DNA of 64,000 bases, taken from the NCBI GenBank assembly GCA_029962745.1, contig CM057152.1, positions 26,534,507 through 26,598,506 of the forward strand, in the 5' to 3' direction. The notes beneath the pieces were generated by a model. It saw only the letters and a program-made list of their open reading frames with translations. It was not told where the DNA came from and made no database searches. Source of the DNA: Echinometra lucunter (Eukaryota; Echinodermata; Echinoidea; Camarodonta; Echinometridae). The position numbers were made by a program, and so were the translations under genes. Of the stretch, positions 24,047 to 35,841 are shown one piece after another. The stretch's first letter is position 1, and each line of letters starts with the position of its first letter.

Positions 24047-24233
24047 AATAATGATAATAATAATGATAATAATAATGATAATAATAATAATGATAATAAT
24101 AATAATAATGATAATAATAATAATGATAATAATAATGATAATGATAATGATAATAATAATGATAATAATAATAATAATAATGATAATAATAATAATAATG
24201 ATAATAATAATGATAATAATAATGATGATAATA
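23930..24233. repeat. (ATA/ATG) trinucleotide array, SINE tail, copy A
   Basis: About 300 bp of AAT units with interspersed GAT, abutting the 3' end of the minus-strand SINE at 24234. The position makes it the SINE's own tail, expanded. The long poly-Ile frames across it are artefacts. Confidence 0.92.
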
Positions 24234-24498
24234 GTGGGTTCTTGTAAAGCGCTCATGTCCGTCAGAATTGGCGCTCCTGGCGCTCCACTGTTATTACCCC
24301 GGCTAAAGCAAGGCGCCATTAAAGAGCTCATAGCATTTAAGGAATTTCTTCCCACCGGGTACCCATTTACTACACCTGGGTTGAGAGTGGCAATTGTAGA
24401 TTAATATCTTGCCAAAAGACATTGGTGCCACGGCGGGCCCGACCCGCCAACCTTGTGATCTGTCCTGCGACGCATCCACTAGACCACGACACTTGCAC
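24234..24498 (-). mobile_element. tRNA-derived SINE, copy A
   Basis: Minus strand: head GTGTCGTGGTCTAGTGGAT (A-box-like), a degenerate B box in GGTTGGCGGGTCGGGCC, then a body with TTTTGGCAAGA, GGGTACCCGGTGGGAAG and GTCAGAATTGGC-type words read in reverse, ending in the trinucleotide tail. About 265 bp. Confidence 0.82.
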
Positions 24499-26191
24499 GT
24501 ACCGCTTATGGAATCTTCATAGGGAAAAACTGCGATTTTGAAGGGAAATATATTACAAAAAAAGAAAGTTACAGTGAAATATTTTATTATAATCATCATC
24601 ATTATTATTATCATTATATATAAAAAAGAAATTACAAAAGAGAAAGTTAAAGTGAACTAGTTCACTATGATTTCGTAATGTCATTCCTACCCCAGCCCCC
24701 CCCCCCCCTTTCCTCCATTCCGTTGGAAATGATTACCGGGATGAATGTGTTTTTTTGGGGGGGGGGGGGAATTACTGAAGGGAAAAATTTCTGCCCACCC
24801 TAGCAGACAATCTTTTATCCACCCAAGATATTAGCATTGATATTCAATTATTCATCTGCATGGAAAGGAAATTGAATCACCTCATGCGACAAAACACAGA
24901 TTTATGGGAATGCATTGAAAGTTGAAAAATGTATCAGAATTTGCAAATTTCATTTTATATCATTCATGTTTAAACAAAATGATAATAATCATTCGCAGCG
25001 ATGACGTCGAACTGAACGCCAAGCTTGATCTTGAAATACCATTAAAGATAATCATTGCAAAAAACAAAAAACAAAAACAAAAAAAAAAAGCATCAGAAAC
25101 TTCAAAGTGGAAATCTCTCGACAGAATGTGACAGCTGTAAACAAGGTTTTCATAATTAAGTAAATACTTTTGAATATTACTCAAGAAAAGAAACATATAC
25201 ATTATAATATATCGTTATATAAAGCAGGAAAGAAGAGATTAAAGAAAGGGTGGCACTTTAGGAAATGAGGGCTAAGAGAAGGAACTTGTATTGAGACATG
25301 ATGTACTACATGACTTTGTAATAATAGTTTTGCTCATTTTTAAAATGTATGTAACATAGACGTAGAGATCTTACAATTACATGTTAAACATTAAAGAAAG
25401 AAAAATAGTTTCAGGAGAGTTTCACAATGTGTCCACTCGTGATTTCTATTCATTATCGCCAGCAACAAAAACTGCATCCAAAAGACAACATAAATTCCTA
25501 AAGCTACAGATTATTACAAAGGTTCTTCTTGATATATCTTCAAAATCTGTCGGAAAGATTAGGGTAAGACTGATTATTTGAATATATCTTAAAATTATTT
25601 GGCGCAGCCATCTTTCCTTACAATTTGTTCCACAAAATATGTGCCTCATACAATTCAAAACGTCTGCTCTATACGTATCGCAATACAAATATCATTATAT
25701 TTTTGTGTGTGTGGAAACAGTATATCATTTTTTTTTTTTTTACCGAGCGTCGATATTTTTGTCTAAAATATCCCAATTTTATTTTCTTACTTATACATGA
25801 AATATTATTATTTAACTACTTTTAAAACCAGGTCAAATGTGAAATGTTACTATACCGTGAAAAATCTCGAGGCTCGGAAATCTTGATTGAAAGGATGGGC
25901 ACTTTTCTTTCCTGTGAAACCTTCATCAGCGAGTTGCTCTCTCTCTCTCTTCTCCTCTCTCCTCTCTCTCTCTCTCTCATTTCTGAGTTTAGAATGAGAT
26001 TGAGATTGTGAAATTAAAACAACAACAACAACAAACTGAGGTGTAACGATCGGGTGAGCATGATGAATGTTAGTTATCCTGCACATAATTATTCTCACCA
26101 CATTTTGATTTATCGGACGTGCTGAGAATAATGGCTAGTTTGTTCAACCATCTGCTCTGATTGATAGAGGGAAATGATTTCAGGTGTAATT
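24499..26191. other. Intergenic stretch, copy A (40056-41742 in copy B)
   Basis: Contains C and G homopolymers near 24697 and 24760, an A-rich tract near 25080, T13 near 25728, a CT microsatellite near 25935-25979 and a run of CAA units near 26021. Copy B differs by microsatellite length (CT array 41494-41524). No gene seen. Confidence 0.6.
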
Positions 26192-26691
26192 NNNNNNNNN
26201 NNNNNNNNNNNNNNNNNNNNNNNNNNNNNNNNNNNNNNNNNNNNNNNNNNNNNNNNNNNNNNNNNNNNNNNNNNNNNNNNNNNNNNNNNNNNNNNNNNNN
26301 NNNNNNNNNNNNNNNNNNNNNNNNNNNNNNNNNNNNNNNNNNNNNNNNNNNNNNNNNNNNNNNNNNNNNNNNNNNNNNNNNNNNNNNNNNNNNNNNNNNN
26401 NNNNNNNNNNNNNNNNNNNNNNNNNNNNNNNNNNNNNNNNNNNNNNNNNNNNNNNNNNNNNNNNNNNNNNNNNNNNNNNNNNNNNNNNNNNNNNNNNNNN
26501 NNNNNNNNNNNNNNNNNNNNNNNNNNNNNNNNNNNNNNNNNNNNNNNNNNNNNNNNNNNNNNNNNNNNNNNNNNNNNNNNNNNNNNNNNNNNNNNNNNNN
26601 NNNNNNNNNNNNNNNNNNNNNNNNNNNNNNNNNNNNNNNNNNNNNNNNNNNNNNNNNNNNNNNNNNNNNNNNNNNNNNNNNNNNNNNNNNN
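26192..26691. other. Assembly gap, 500 N
   Basis: Exactly 500 unresolved bases, which looks like a fixed-size scaffold gap. Sequence left of it corresponds to about 41742; sequence right of it corresponds to 9162. ORFs drawn across it are artefacts. Confidence 0.99.
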
Positions 26692-26707
26692 TCTATCTTG
26701 AAAATAC

Positions 26708-26851
26708 CATATGTGATGCTGAGCCTGATCTTCTATGTCTTGAGCCTGATCTCAGTTCACTTGCTGACATTGTGTCGGATTCATGTCTTGAGAGTCTGTC
26801 AGAGCGATCCCTTCCGAGTTGACGATTTGATTGATTAAGGTTGGCTCGTAA
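26708..26851 (-). CDS. CEP128: CEP128 exon 3, second copy
   Basis: Same 144-nt exon as 9178-9321, same splice words (CTAG acceptor, GTATTT donor). Probably the other allele, not a second gene: no exon 4 or later follows because the contig ends at the gap. Confidence 0.8.
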
Positions 26852-27425
26852 CTAGATATAGAACAAAATGACCACACAAAGAGTAATGGACGAAGCAAAA
26901 ATCAAAATGTTTTTCATTAAACATAAAGATGAACCCCACAAAATTGCCCTTGGCCTTTTACATTACTCATGCCAGTTGAAACTTTAAAATAAAAGCATAA
27001 GTAGGTTTATTTTATTTTTTTTCTCTGTATCAAGCTTTGTAAAGCATATTAAAAATTATAAGAAGAGCTTTCAGTAAAAAGTGAATGTTGGATCTCAAGA
27101 TTACAGAAAAATCTTGGAAATGTGGTTTATGACCATTCTGAACTCCGGTGAGGAAAAACTTGTATTTTTCTGTACATTTTCACATACATTCTTATTGCAA
27201 TTTCTTTCAAGCTCAGTCACAGCTGAATGATAAAACAATTAAGCTGCTAAGGCAACATACACTAGCCTCCATAGCATTGCCAATATATGCATAGTCACAT
27301 GTTCACTCATGCATACTTAACTTTAAGAAGCACCCCTGCAATAAAGAAGGCAAAGCCGGGATATGCAGCTGGCACAATAAGGGATAATAGTGATACCATA
27401 ATCATCAAATAGACAGAATAAGTAC

Positions 27426-27512
27426 CCTATCAATTGCATCAGTCTGTCTGTTGCTGACACTCCTGTACTGGCCTAGTAGCTCACCAACTTCTTGTAGGTT
27501 TCTGTTAGTATC
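27426..27512 (-). CDS. CEP128: CEP128 exon 2, second copy
   Basis: Equivalent of 9898-9984, 29 codons, no coding difference seen. Likely allelic duplicate. Confidence 0.88.
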
Positions 27513-28696
27513 CTGCAACATGATGAATGAGAATGAGAAGTAATAAATAATCATGAGTCCCACGGTGATAGAATGATAGTAATGATCTTACTAAAAGTCC
27601 TCTAAATGTATGAAGCTTGTTCTGGACTGTAACGTATACTTGAAAGGAGGTGGTTTATACTTTTTCGTGTGTTTATCAGGTGCCTGACCTAATTCCCAGT
27701 AACCTTAAAAATCATACAACAAAAAGTAATCATTTTTTAGTCTCAAAAAGGTACAGAAATTGGATGAAAACTTATAAATATCATGATTTCTGACTGAGGT
27801 CAAGAAGGGTTGCTTCCTGCAATGTTTGGACTGTCAAAAGTCCCTTCTGGTTTCCGAGAAAGTTAAAAAGTTTACTCTCATTGAACTTAAAAAGCATATG
27901 ACAATTTTCTTCCAAAATAAGGACCTCAAAACTGGTCCTGCGCCCTTTTGAATTCAAATGTGGAAACCTAATGACGTGTATAACATACACTTGTTAATGT
28001 AGCACACTGCTGATCTATAGCTTGAAATCGGAAGGGAAAATGGGCTATATATTTATGTGTTTGATATATATTATGACTTATACAATGACAAATTTAAGCA
28101 GCTTTTAAAGGCACTTTTAAACTCTGTTCTCAATTATGTTTCAATTTCAGGAATGAGTATATTTTTAGTCTGTCCCAGGACCCAGGTACCCAAAGTCTGT
28201 TTCTCGAAACCACCATAAGTAAATTCATGGACATCCCACTGAACTGTATGTTAATGCTATAACACACATCTGTAGGGGGGGGGGGGGGGGGTTCATAAAG
28301 TTACTGTAGCATGATTTTAGGAATGACTGGAATATGAAGTGCCAAATGGGATGCCTAACGTTTTTCCTGATGTTTAAACAAAGTGTGACTGCATTTCCCA
28401 TAATTTCAATATAATTGTGGCAAAAAATGTACTTTGCCATAAAAATGGTTGTAAACAATAGTAACGTTCATCTACATCTGCATATTTCACCTTTAGCTGA
28501 TGCGATTTCTAATGATTGAGAATCCCATTTGGCTTGCCATATTCAAGTTGTTCGTAAAGTCATTTGTAATTTTACCAACAGCTTTATGAAACATCCCAGA
28601 AAGGTTTTCTAGCACAGGCCCCCAGTTTTAAGTGACATCACAGGAAGTCATCATACATGTAACAGGATTTTCTGTATACAGAAATGCCTAGCTTAC

Positions 28697-28846
28697 CCTA
28701 AGTGAAGAGGTTAGAGTGTCCACTCTGTCAGCAACACCAGAATTAGATGAAGGTCTAGAGCGCCCTCTCCTGGTGAGTGGATAGCGCCTTGCACTAATGA
28801 TACTGCCTGTCTCTGAAGCACCATAGCCATCACTCTCTGTCGACAT
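28697..28846 (-). CDS. CEP128: CEP128 exon 1, second copy
   Basis: Equivalent of 11167-11316 with the same ATG (28846-28844) and GTAAGC donor. I saw no coding difference from copy A, although flanking intron and upstream DNA carry SNPs and indels; this fits alleles under constraint. Confidence 0.86.
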
Positions 28847-29917
28847 CCTGGACTCTGATCTCTTGGAATAGCACAGGAAGAAGAATATTCATGAGAACTT
28901 CTTACAAAAAAAGAGAGAAAAGAAAAAATATTATTATTCTACTAATCAATACAAAATGGATATGGGCTTTGTGGTGAATATAAAATGCACCTGCCAACAT
29001 TTGAAAATAAGAATATGAATGTGCAGCAGGGGTCTGGGAACAGTACCCCGGCAGGGTTTCAGGGGCAGCCCCCTCCCCAAAGTAAAAGCATGCACAATTA
29101 TGCAGCATGATGACAGGCACTATGTGGTAAATCTGTATAAAGAAGCAGACTCTGTTCCCTAAATGAGCTTGCACAGCCATCCAACAAACGCAAAACGAAG
29201 ACCCACAAACTACAAAACCGGCCCAATTTGACATAAAAACAAAACACATTTAAAATTTTTTTTAAATCTGTATATTCCTGCCTTTAAGGTCCTAAAAGTT
29301 CAGAAATTCTGAATATTTCGATTAATTTGGGACAGTTGGTAAATATGTGAAATGGTGTCATTGATTACATTTTACAGTGCAGGGATTGTTAAATTTTGAA
29401 CAGAATATAACTGACTATCACCATGTCAACCACTGTTTCACAAACTTTCACTTATGATAAATAAGATAGAGTCCCCAGCGATACGGAAAACGGAAAAATT
29501 TCACGGAATTCGAGAAGAACACGGAATTCACAGAATTTCTCGGAAAATGAGATTTTCAGGTTTAAAAATCTGAATTACGAAGAATTGAGTAAAAATCATG
29601 AAAATCAAAGCAAAAGCCAATAAAGCAAAATCCAATAAAGCAAAATTGTGCATCAGTGGAAATCTGCCGATCAAACCTGTTCGCACTATTTAGCATGTGT
29701 TCGCCCAGCTTGATCTGCATACTATATTTACAGAGCGAATATATCAAAGAAACTTGCGTTTTTCTAAGATTCCCCATTTATAATTGCTTTATCACATGTT
29801 TCATACACGTCACCGAAGAACACAGAATTTGAAGTTTAGAACACCAAAGAACACGGAATTTGCATTTTAGAAAACGGAAAACTGGGGACTCTAAAATAAG
29901 ATTCAGTGTATTTCCAG

Positions 29918-31062
29918 CAGGGTTGGCAATTTCTCGGGAAATACCTATATTTCCCGGATGGGTGGGAAATACTGGGAAATACTAGGAATACTGGGAAATA
30001 CTGGGAAATACTGGGAAATACATGGTCAGTATGTGGACCATATACCTCAATGTGTAGTATACCAGTACGTTGTGTTTCTTAGGTTGTGTACCTTGACAGA
30101 TGACTGTAAATGCTAATTTGAACAACTTCATATTCAATATGTCAGAAATTTTTTAAAAGTTATATTAGAAAACATTTATAATGGTTAGCGGCGCTATTTG
30201 ATGTACTTTTTTCGTAAAGTCATATGCCAAATTTGACAGCTTTAATCTTATGAAACGTCTGCATGGACACATGACCCCCTCTCCTAACATTAGACAAGAA
30301 TATGCATTCATATCAATACTGTGATTATGACTAAATCTAAATCTTTTCATTACACTTCAAATGTTTGAAGTTGATGGTTTCCATAACTCATTGGTTTGTT
30401 AAGACATACAGTAAAACAATGGGGTTTAATTGCAATTTTTAATATGAAATTCAAATCTAGTACACCAGTTTCTTCTATTGATCAAATATCACTTGGTGGC
30501 TGATTTTGCCTTTTAGTTTTTCTCAACCTTTTGCTGAATTTACAGATGATTTGTTTTTGGAGTATTTTTCAGCAATTCCCAATATTTCCCAGACATCATA
30601 GTGCAAAATCCATTTAGTATTGGAATCAGGTACATGTATATGACACTTAACATTCATGAAAAGGAGTAATATTTTTATTGCTCTGTTTAAGCTTGCCATA
30701 TTCTCATTAATGTGTACATTTTGGCCCAATTCAGTGGTGAAAAATATTCTGAGGTATTTCCCAGTATTTACCAGTCATTACTTTAACACAGCCCCAAAGC
30801 CCTAAGCATATAGTGTAACCATATACACTGTATATGTAAAGCTGTTGTATGATCCCCTACCATAAAAAAGTCACCTTTTCTTGGCTGCAGGTGTTTAATC
30901 TTGTCTTTATCTCTATAATGTGCACATTTTAATGCAATTTACTGATGGGAAATATTGTTTTAGGAGTATTTCCCAGTATTTCCAGTTTTCGTCCAAATTT
31001 GCTAGGCGGTATTTACCAGTAAATACTGGTATTTACCACCTGGTATTTACCGGCCAACCCTG
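29918..31062. mobile_element. Non-autonomous hAT element (1.1 kb), copy B
   Basis: Same insertion as 12388-13521 with the same ATTTCCAG duplication (29910-29917, 31063-31070). It has one extra unit of the subterminal CTGGGAAATA repeat, accounting for most of the 11-bp size difference. Shared by both copies, so older than their split. Confidence 0.92.
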
Positions 31063-33961
31063 ATTTCCAGGTTTTAAAAGAACCTGCACGTGATGCAACC
31101 AATTATGTGGTCAACATAACGAAACTCATGAATAATGATGCGACTGCTTTGGAGCTAAAATACTCTCGACCAACTGTGAAATGCATACTGGGAATTCCAT
31201 ACTGGTTGTTTGTCAATAAGGCAAGTGCATTGTATAACATACGAAACCCTCATGCACAAACTAACAAGTGACCTTGTACTTCTACATAATATGTGAGACA
31301 CTAAAACAAGTCTGAAAATTGTCATTTGAATGGACCGTTCATGCAGTTCAGACTCAGACACACACAAAAGAGTCATTACAAGACTCCCTCCTTTAACTAC
31401 ATCACTTCAATCCATAGCACCACTCAACATTTGAAAACCTAATATTCCCAATAGATGAGAAAAAATCCCTACAGAATGTAAATCCTACCCTGTATTATAG
31501 CAGACCTCCCAACCATTCTGAATTTGGATGAAAGAATCTGAATTTTGACCATTCCAAGCTCTTGTTTTGATATGAGTTTCCTATTTTTCTTGAAATTTAC
31601 TACACACTTCTATGGGAAAAGCCTTTTCTTTCCTAATTTTGAGCTAAATCATCCCTATTTTTCAGTCACAAAGGTTGGGAGATCTGTGTATAGCAATAAC
31701 AAAGGTCATGACAGAAGGTATTGGACAAACTCCTGTCAATTTTATAAAGCACACATACGTGTACCCTGGAATTCTCATTCAATGTAGGATCCAAATGCAA
31801 TTCCAAAACATACCCAGTACATCAAATGCAAACAATCAGCAACATTTTGGTAAAAGGACAAGAGAAAACCTGGGTGCATAAGGGGTCATTTCAGGAATCC
31901 CTGTAGATATGACAGAAAAGGAGATAGACAAAGAGCTAAAATCCCATTGTAGTTAAAAGAATCAGGAAGAAAACAAAACAAACAATGGAAGTGAGAACAA
32001 AGCAAATCAACCAGAGTACTACTACTAGTATTTTCCTCCTAGAAGCATTATTTTGACCTTTAAGGAAAAATCTCAGAAAAATTTTTCAGTGTGTTTTCAG
32101 TCTTTCAGAGTTTCTTTCAGTTTGCAGATGCTATATATTGCAGATGTCAAATGTAAGGACAAGACACTGCCCAGTGTAGAGCCAAGTTAAGTTGCATTCA
32201 CTGTAAAGACCTCACACTTTTGAACAATGCCAAAGGAAAAAAAAAATGAAACGCATTAACTGTGGAGAAGCCCTTTCTGCTGCTTACAACGGCTGCAAAG
32301 AAGCAATAAAAAATAAAAACAAGTTCAGAAAATAAAATGCAAAAACAATTTAACATACACTTAAGCCACAAAGACAGGTCAAGAAAAGCAGCCATAGCCC
32401 ATAACTTAATGGTGGCTGCATCCAAAGGCCTGGCATGAGGATACAGCCACATACATCTCAATCTAACATCCCATCTTCCTAAACCGTTTCATGAAGACCT
32501 TGCCAACTAAAAATCTTGTGATATCGATACTATCGACATGGATATGTGCCGACACATAGTCATGGTGTATATATTTGTAAAGAATTTTAAACAAACTGCA
32601 AATATTTGAATGAATTAGGGAACTCAAAAATTTTATACTTCATGGCAAAGTGTTATAGATACAAGACACTTGACAAATTAAGTAGATTATACCAAAGAAA
32701 AGCTTATAAAATGTAGTTGCGACTTATATTATGAGTAAATTAAGTTCATTATGAACGTAAGATGGGTACCCTGGTCACTTTCATATTTCGTTAGTTAAAC
32801 CCTTATATTCATGAAAGTAAAAAAAGGATGCAATAGAAGCTTTATCCAGTATTAAGAGGCTCAACCAAAGCAGTTTGATATGCAAAATTGTGGCAAATTA
32901 CAAGTTAAAACATGTATTTTAAATCATTCCGTTTAAAAAATCTAAAATATAATTTATCTCTTAATGGTCTGAAAAAAGGTGAAAACTACAGACTTTGCCT
33001 TTGACTATGCCTTGCCTGCCATGGCAGAATTATGTTCTTTTGTGAAATGTTACAATGGAAGAAATCCCCCCAGGAGATCCTTTTTCCAGATCTTTTGATA
33101 TAAAAAAAATAATACATAAAAAGGATAAATTACTGATTTCAGGAACCAGTAGAAAAGATAGTTCTGAATTATTTTTAAATCTGTGTAGCGTCCCTTTCGG
33201 CCGCGGCCAGCCATAATCTACCCGACTGATGACATATGATTATGAAGGTGCTGCAGGTTGACTAAAAAAGATGATGGGTTTGAACATGATGAGGTGTCAT
33301 AAGTCCTTGTCTTGCAAGTTGTCTTTGATCTTGGTAAAAAACTAAAAATGGCAGCAAACTTGCAGAATAGGGGACCAGACGTGCAAGCGTGCCATTTATA
33401 CAGTGCAGAGACAGCAAAAACCAGAGGTATGGGACAAGGCCATAACAGAGTTCAAAATGACTTTAACTTATTTTTATGAGGTAATCATGTTCTGGCATAT
33501 CACATTGTCCTCTCGGCTCTCAGATTCCCTGTTATTTGATGAAAATAATTTTGAGTCTGGCCAGAAATGTTGTCTTAATCACAAGTGTTTCACCACTGAA
33601 TCTTATGCACATTGTTGGAATGGTCAGTGCTACCACTGCATTATATGCCTGCACACAAATGAATACAACATATGCCTCTGGTCCCCTATTCTCCGGGTTT
33701 GCCAAAATGGCTTCATGAAACACCTACGGACAACTAGCCAACTAAATTTGAGTGCCAATCTAATCAAGCAGTTAGACTAATGACCATTTTGAGAAACTCA
33801 AGTCTTGAGATGGTTCCCGTTCACTTTCAGGAATCAGGAGAATGACCTCAGGCTCAGAGGAGAAAACAGAATTTCCGAGTGCACATGAAGCAAAAAATCA
33901 TTGTTCTTTTAAGTTGTTGTAACGGTCAAAGTAAATTTAAGTAATAGAAAAAGATTAATTA

Positions 33962-34418
33962 ATTCTGAAAGTAAAAAGAACCCGAAAGAGAGAAGAGATT
34001 AAGAGTTGGATACCTTGAAACACAGTTTGCAGATTTTCAATTTTTATTTAAAAATCAGAGAATGCATATCAAAATACATACACAGAAAAACTAAAATAAA
34101 CAAATTCAGAATTGACGGCCCGGTGCCCAACGACTACGGACTAAGTTACAAAAATGACAAAAGTCCCAAATCTGTAAGTGTAACTCCCCCCCCCCCCCCC
34201 CCCCGCATTATACTCAAGCATTTACACTTTACAGCGTCGGGTGTCTTGAGATAGTGATTGTGTGTCTCGTTTCTCGTCTGGGTCTCGAACTCTGAAGTCT
34301 CGGTCTCGGTCTTGGTCTCGGCTGATTCTGGACACAAGGTCTCAGTCTCTGTCTCGGTCTCTGTCTTCAGTCTTGTCTGACTCTGACTCTGAGACTGTCT
34401 CGGACCCAACACTCATTG
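33962..34418. mobile_element. Truncated copy of the GTCTCG hAT-like element (copy B)
   Basis: Corresponds to the right three quarters of 19243-19849. A 293-bp deletion relative to copy A (19105-19397 missing) removes the left terminus and its flank, with ATT microhomology at the joint. Its right flank reads GTAACGAA, one base off copy A's target duplication. Confidence 0.75.
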
Positions 34419-34572
34419 GTAACGAATGAGTGGTTTCGTAGACCATGATAAAGCCATCTAGTGCTACATCATGTACGCAATATAATCGCACTTTTTGTCA
34501 GAAGTTCTCGACAATTTTGAATGCTGGCTTGTACAGAGCTGTCGCTTCGCCTTCGCGACTAAGTTAAGTTAA

Positions 34573-35056
34573 AGGTAGGAGATCCCATATGCAGCTCTAA
34601 AATATTAAGATGTGTGAACATGTGTTCAATTATAAGAGAATGATTATTAAAAACTTCTGTGATAGTGTGAAAGAAAAATGGATTGTACATGGGTCATGGC
34701 TAATTGACTGAATAATTAACATTTTTGATAAGTCTGTATTTATTTCGGACCGAAAATTTTAGCGGATTTTTTTCGAGATAGCGCACAACAAAGGATTCAC
34801 GTTTCATACAGTACAGCGCTGCTATTATGCGGTACGTGTGGTGGAGCGAGCTGCACGCGGCTGAGCTGAGCTAGCTAACTTAGCTAGCTGGCTTCGCTTC
34901 TGCCGGTGAGCTGATCCAACTCGCTTATTCAAGGATGATAGCGATTTTCATTTTTGTATGACCGTAAGATTAAATAAATATTATCAGAAAGGTATATGTT
35001 AAACTCCTGCCAAGTTATATGAATTTTCGAAGATTTTGCAAAAGGGATCTCCTACC
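34573..35056. mobile_element. piggyBac-like MITE, TTAA flanks (copy B)
   Basis: Counterpart of 20004-20497: TTAA at 34569-34572 and 35057-35060, termini AGGTAGGAGATCCC and GGGATCTCCTACC. No LINE tail is inserted at its right end, which shows the empty state. Confidence 0.8.
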
Positions 35057-35084
35057 TTAAAGTTTAACGTAAGCCGGCGCGCCG

Positions 35085-35841
35085 TAGCTATAGGATAGCT
35101 ATCGTGATTTTATTCTGATATTACACGATAGCTATAGATTCCTGCAATAGGCCCCTGTGTAGACTGATGTCAACTTGAAAATATTATGCCTCCAAATCAC
35201 ACTTTCTTATGCCCGGTTAACCCCGCAAACTACCTTCCAAGTTCGCCAGTGGACCAGTCGATCAAACTGTGATATCAGAACCTGAAATTTATTTTTCAAA
35301 CTCAAAATATCGACTTTTGATTGATACGGGATCCTACCTTCTTGTTGATTTCGCCGCTTGATTAATTTCCATTTCAATAGCGCGACCTCCGACATCTACA
35401 CCCGCTGGTCTCGGACACAGGCGCTAGGCGAAGCAGCGTTGCACTCTCGCACGCACTCTGCGTTCGCCGACACATGCGAGAGTGCAACGCTGCTTTGCCT
35501 AGCGCCTGTGTCCGAGACCAGCGGGTGTAGATGTCGGAGGTCGCGCTATTGAAATGGAAATTAATCAAGCGGTGAAATCAACAAGAAGGTAGGATCCCGT
35601 ATCAATCAAAAGTCGATATTTTGAGTTTGAAAAATAAATTTCAGGTTCTGATATCACAGTTTGATCGACTGTTCCACTGGCGAACTTGGAAGGTAGTTTG
35701 CAGGGTTAACCGGGCATAAGAAAGTGTGATTTGGAGGCATAATATTTTCAAGTTGACATCGGTCTACACAGGGGCCTATTGCAGGAATCTATAGCTATCG
35801 TGTAATATCAGAATAAAATCACGATAGCTATCCTATAGCTA
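35085..35841. mobile_element. 757-bp foldback transposon with 9-bp target duplication, only in copy B
   Basis: Two 367-nt arms (35085-35451, 35475-35841) are almost perfect reverse complements around a 23-nt spacer. The direct repeat GGCGCGCCG lies on both sides (35076-35084, 35842-35850), while copy A shows one GGCGCGCCG (20828-20836) and no insert. Termini are TAGCTATAGGATAGC / GCTATCCTATAGCTA. Long arms plus a 9-bp duplication fit Mutator-like (MULE) foldbacks. No transposase; the two mirrored 64-residue frames in the arms are symmetry shadows. Confidence 0.9.

Larger units (their letters stand above)
9162..26191. repeat. Duplicated block, copy A (likely haplotype 1)
   Basis: This block reappears at 26692-41742 in the same order and orientation, differing by scattered SNPs, homopolymer length changes and discrete insertions. 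It ends flush against the 500-N gap. It holds CEP128 exons 1-3 and about 15 kb of upstream DNA full of transposon copies. Confidence 0.95.

Noticed and set aside
23804..24404. Very long poly-Ile/Met/Ser reading frames over the trinucleotide arrays (also 38776-39814)
   Set aside because: They are direct translations of AAT/GAT repeats forming a SINE tail and exist on both strands.
26161..26838. 225-codon frame spanning the gap
   Set aside because: It consists mostly of N; the ends are unrelated intergenic and antisense CEP128 sequence.
33403..33780. 125-codon Cys/His-rich frame in copy B, with a shorter version at 15972-16337
   Set aside because: The 2-bp and 3-bp indels between copies include one that changes the upstream frame, no domain is recognisable, and the copy A frame is cut by a transposon. 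Probably fortuitous.
35358..35568. Two nearly identical 64-codon frames on opposite strands
   Set aside because: They are mirror images produced by the foldback's inverted arms, not genes.
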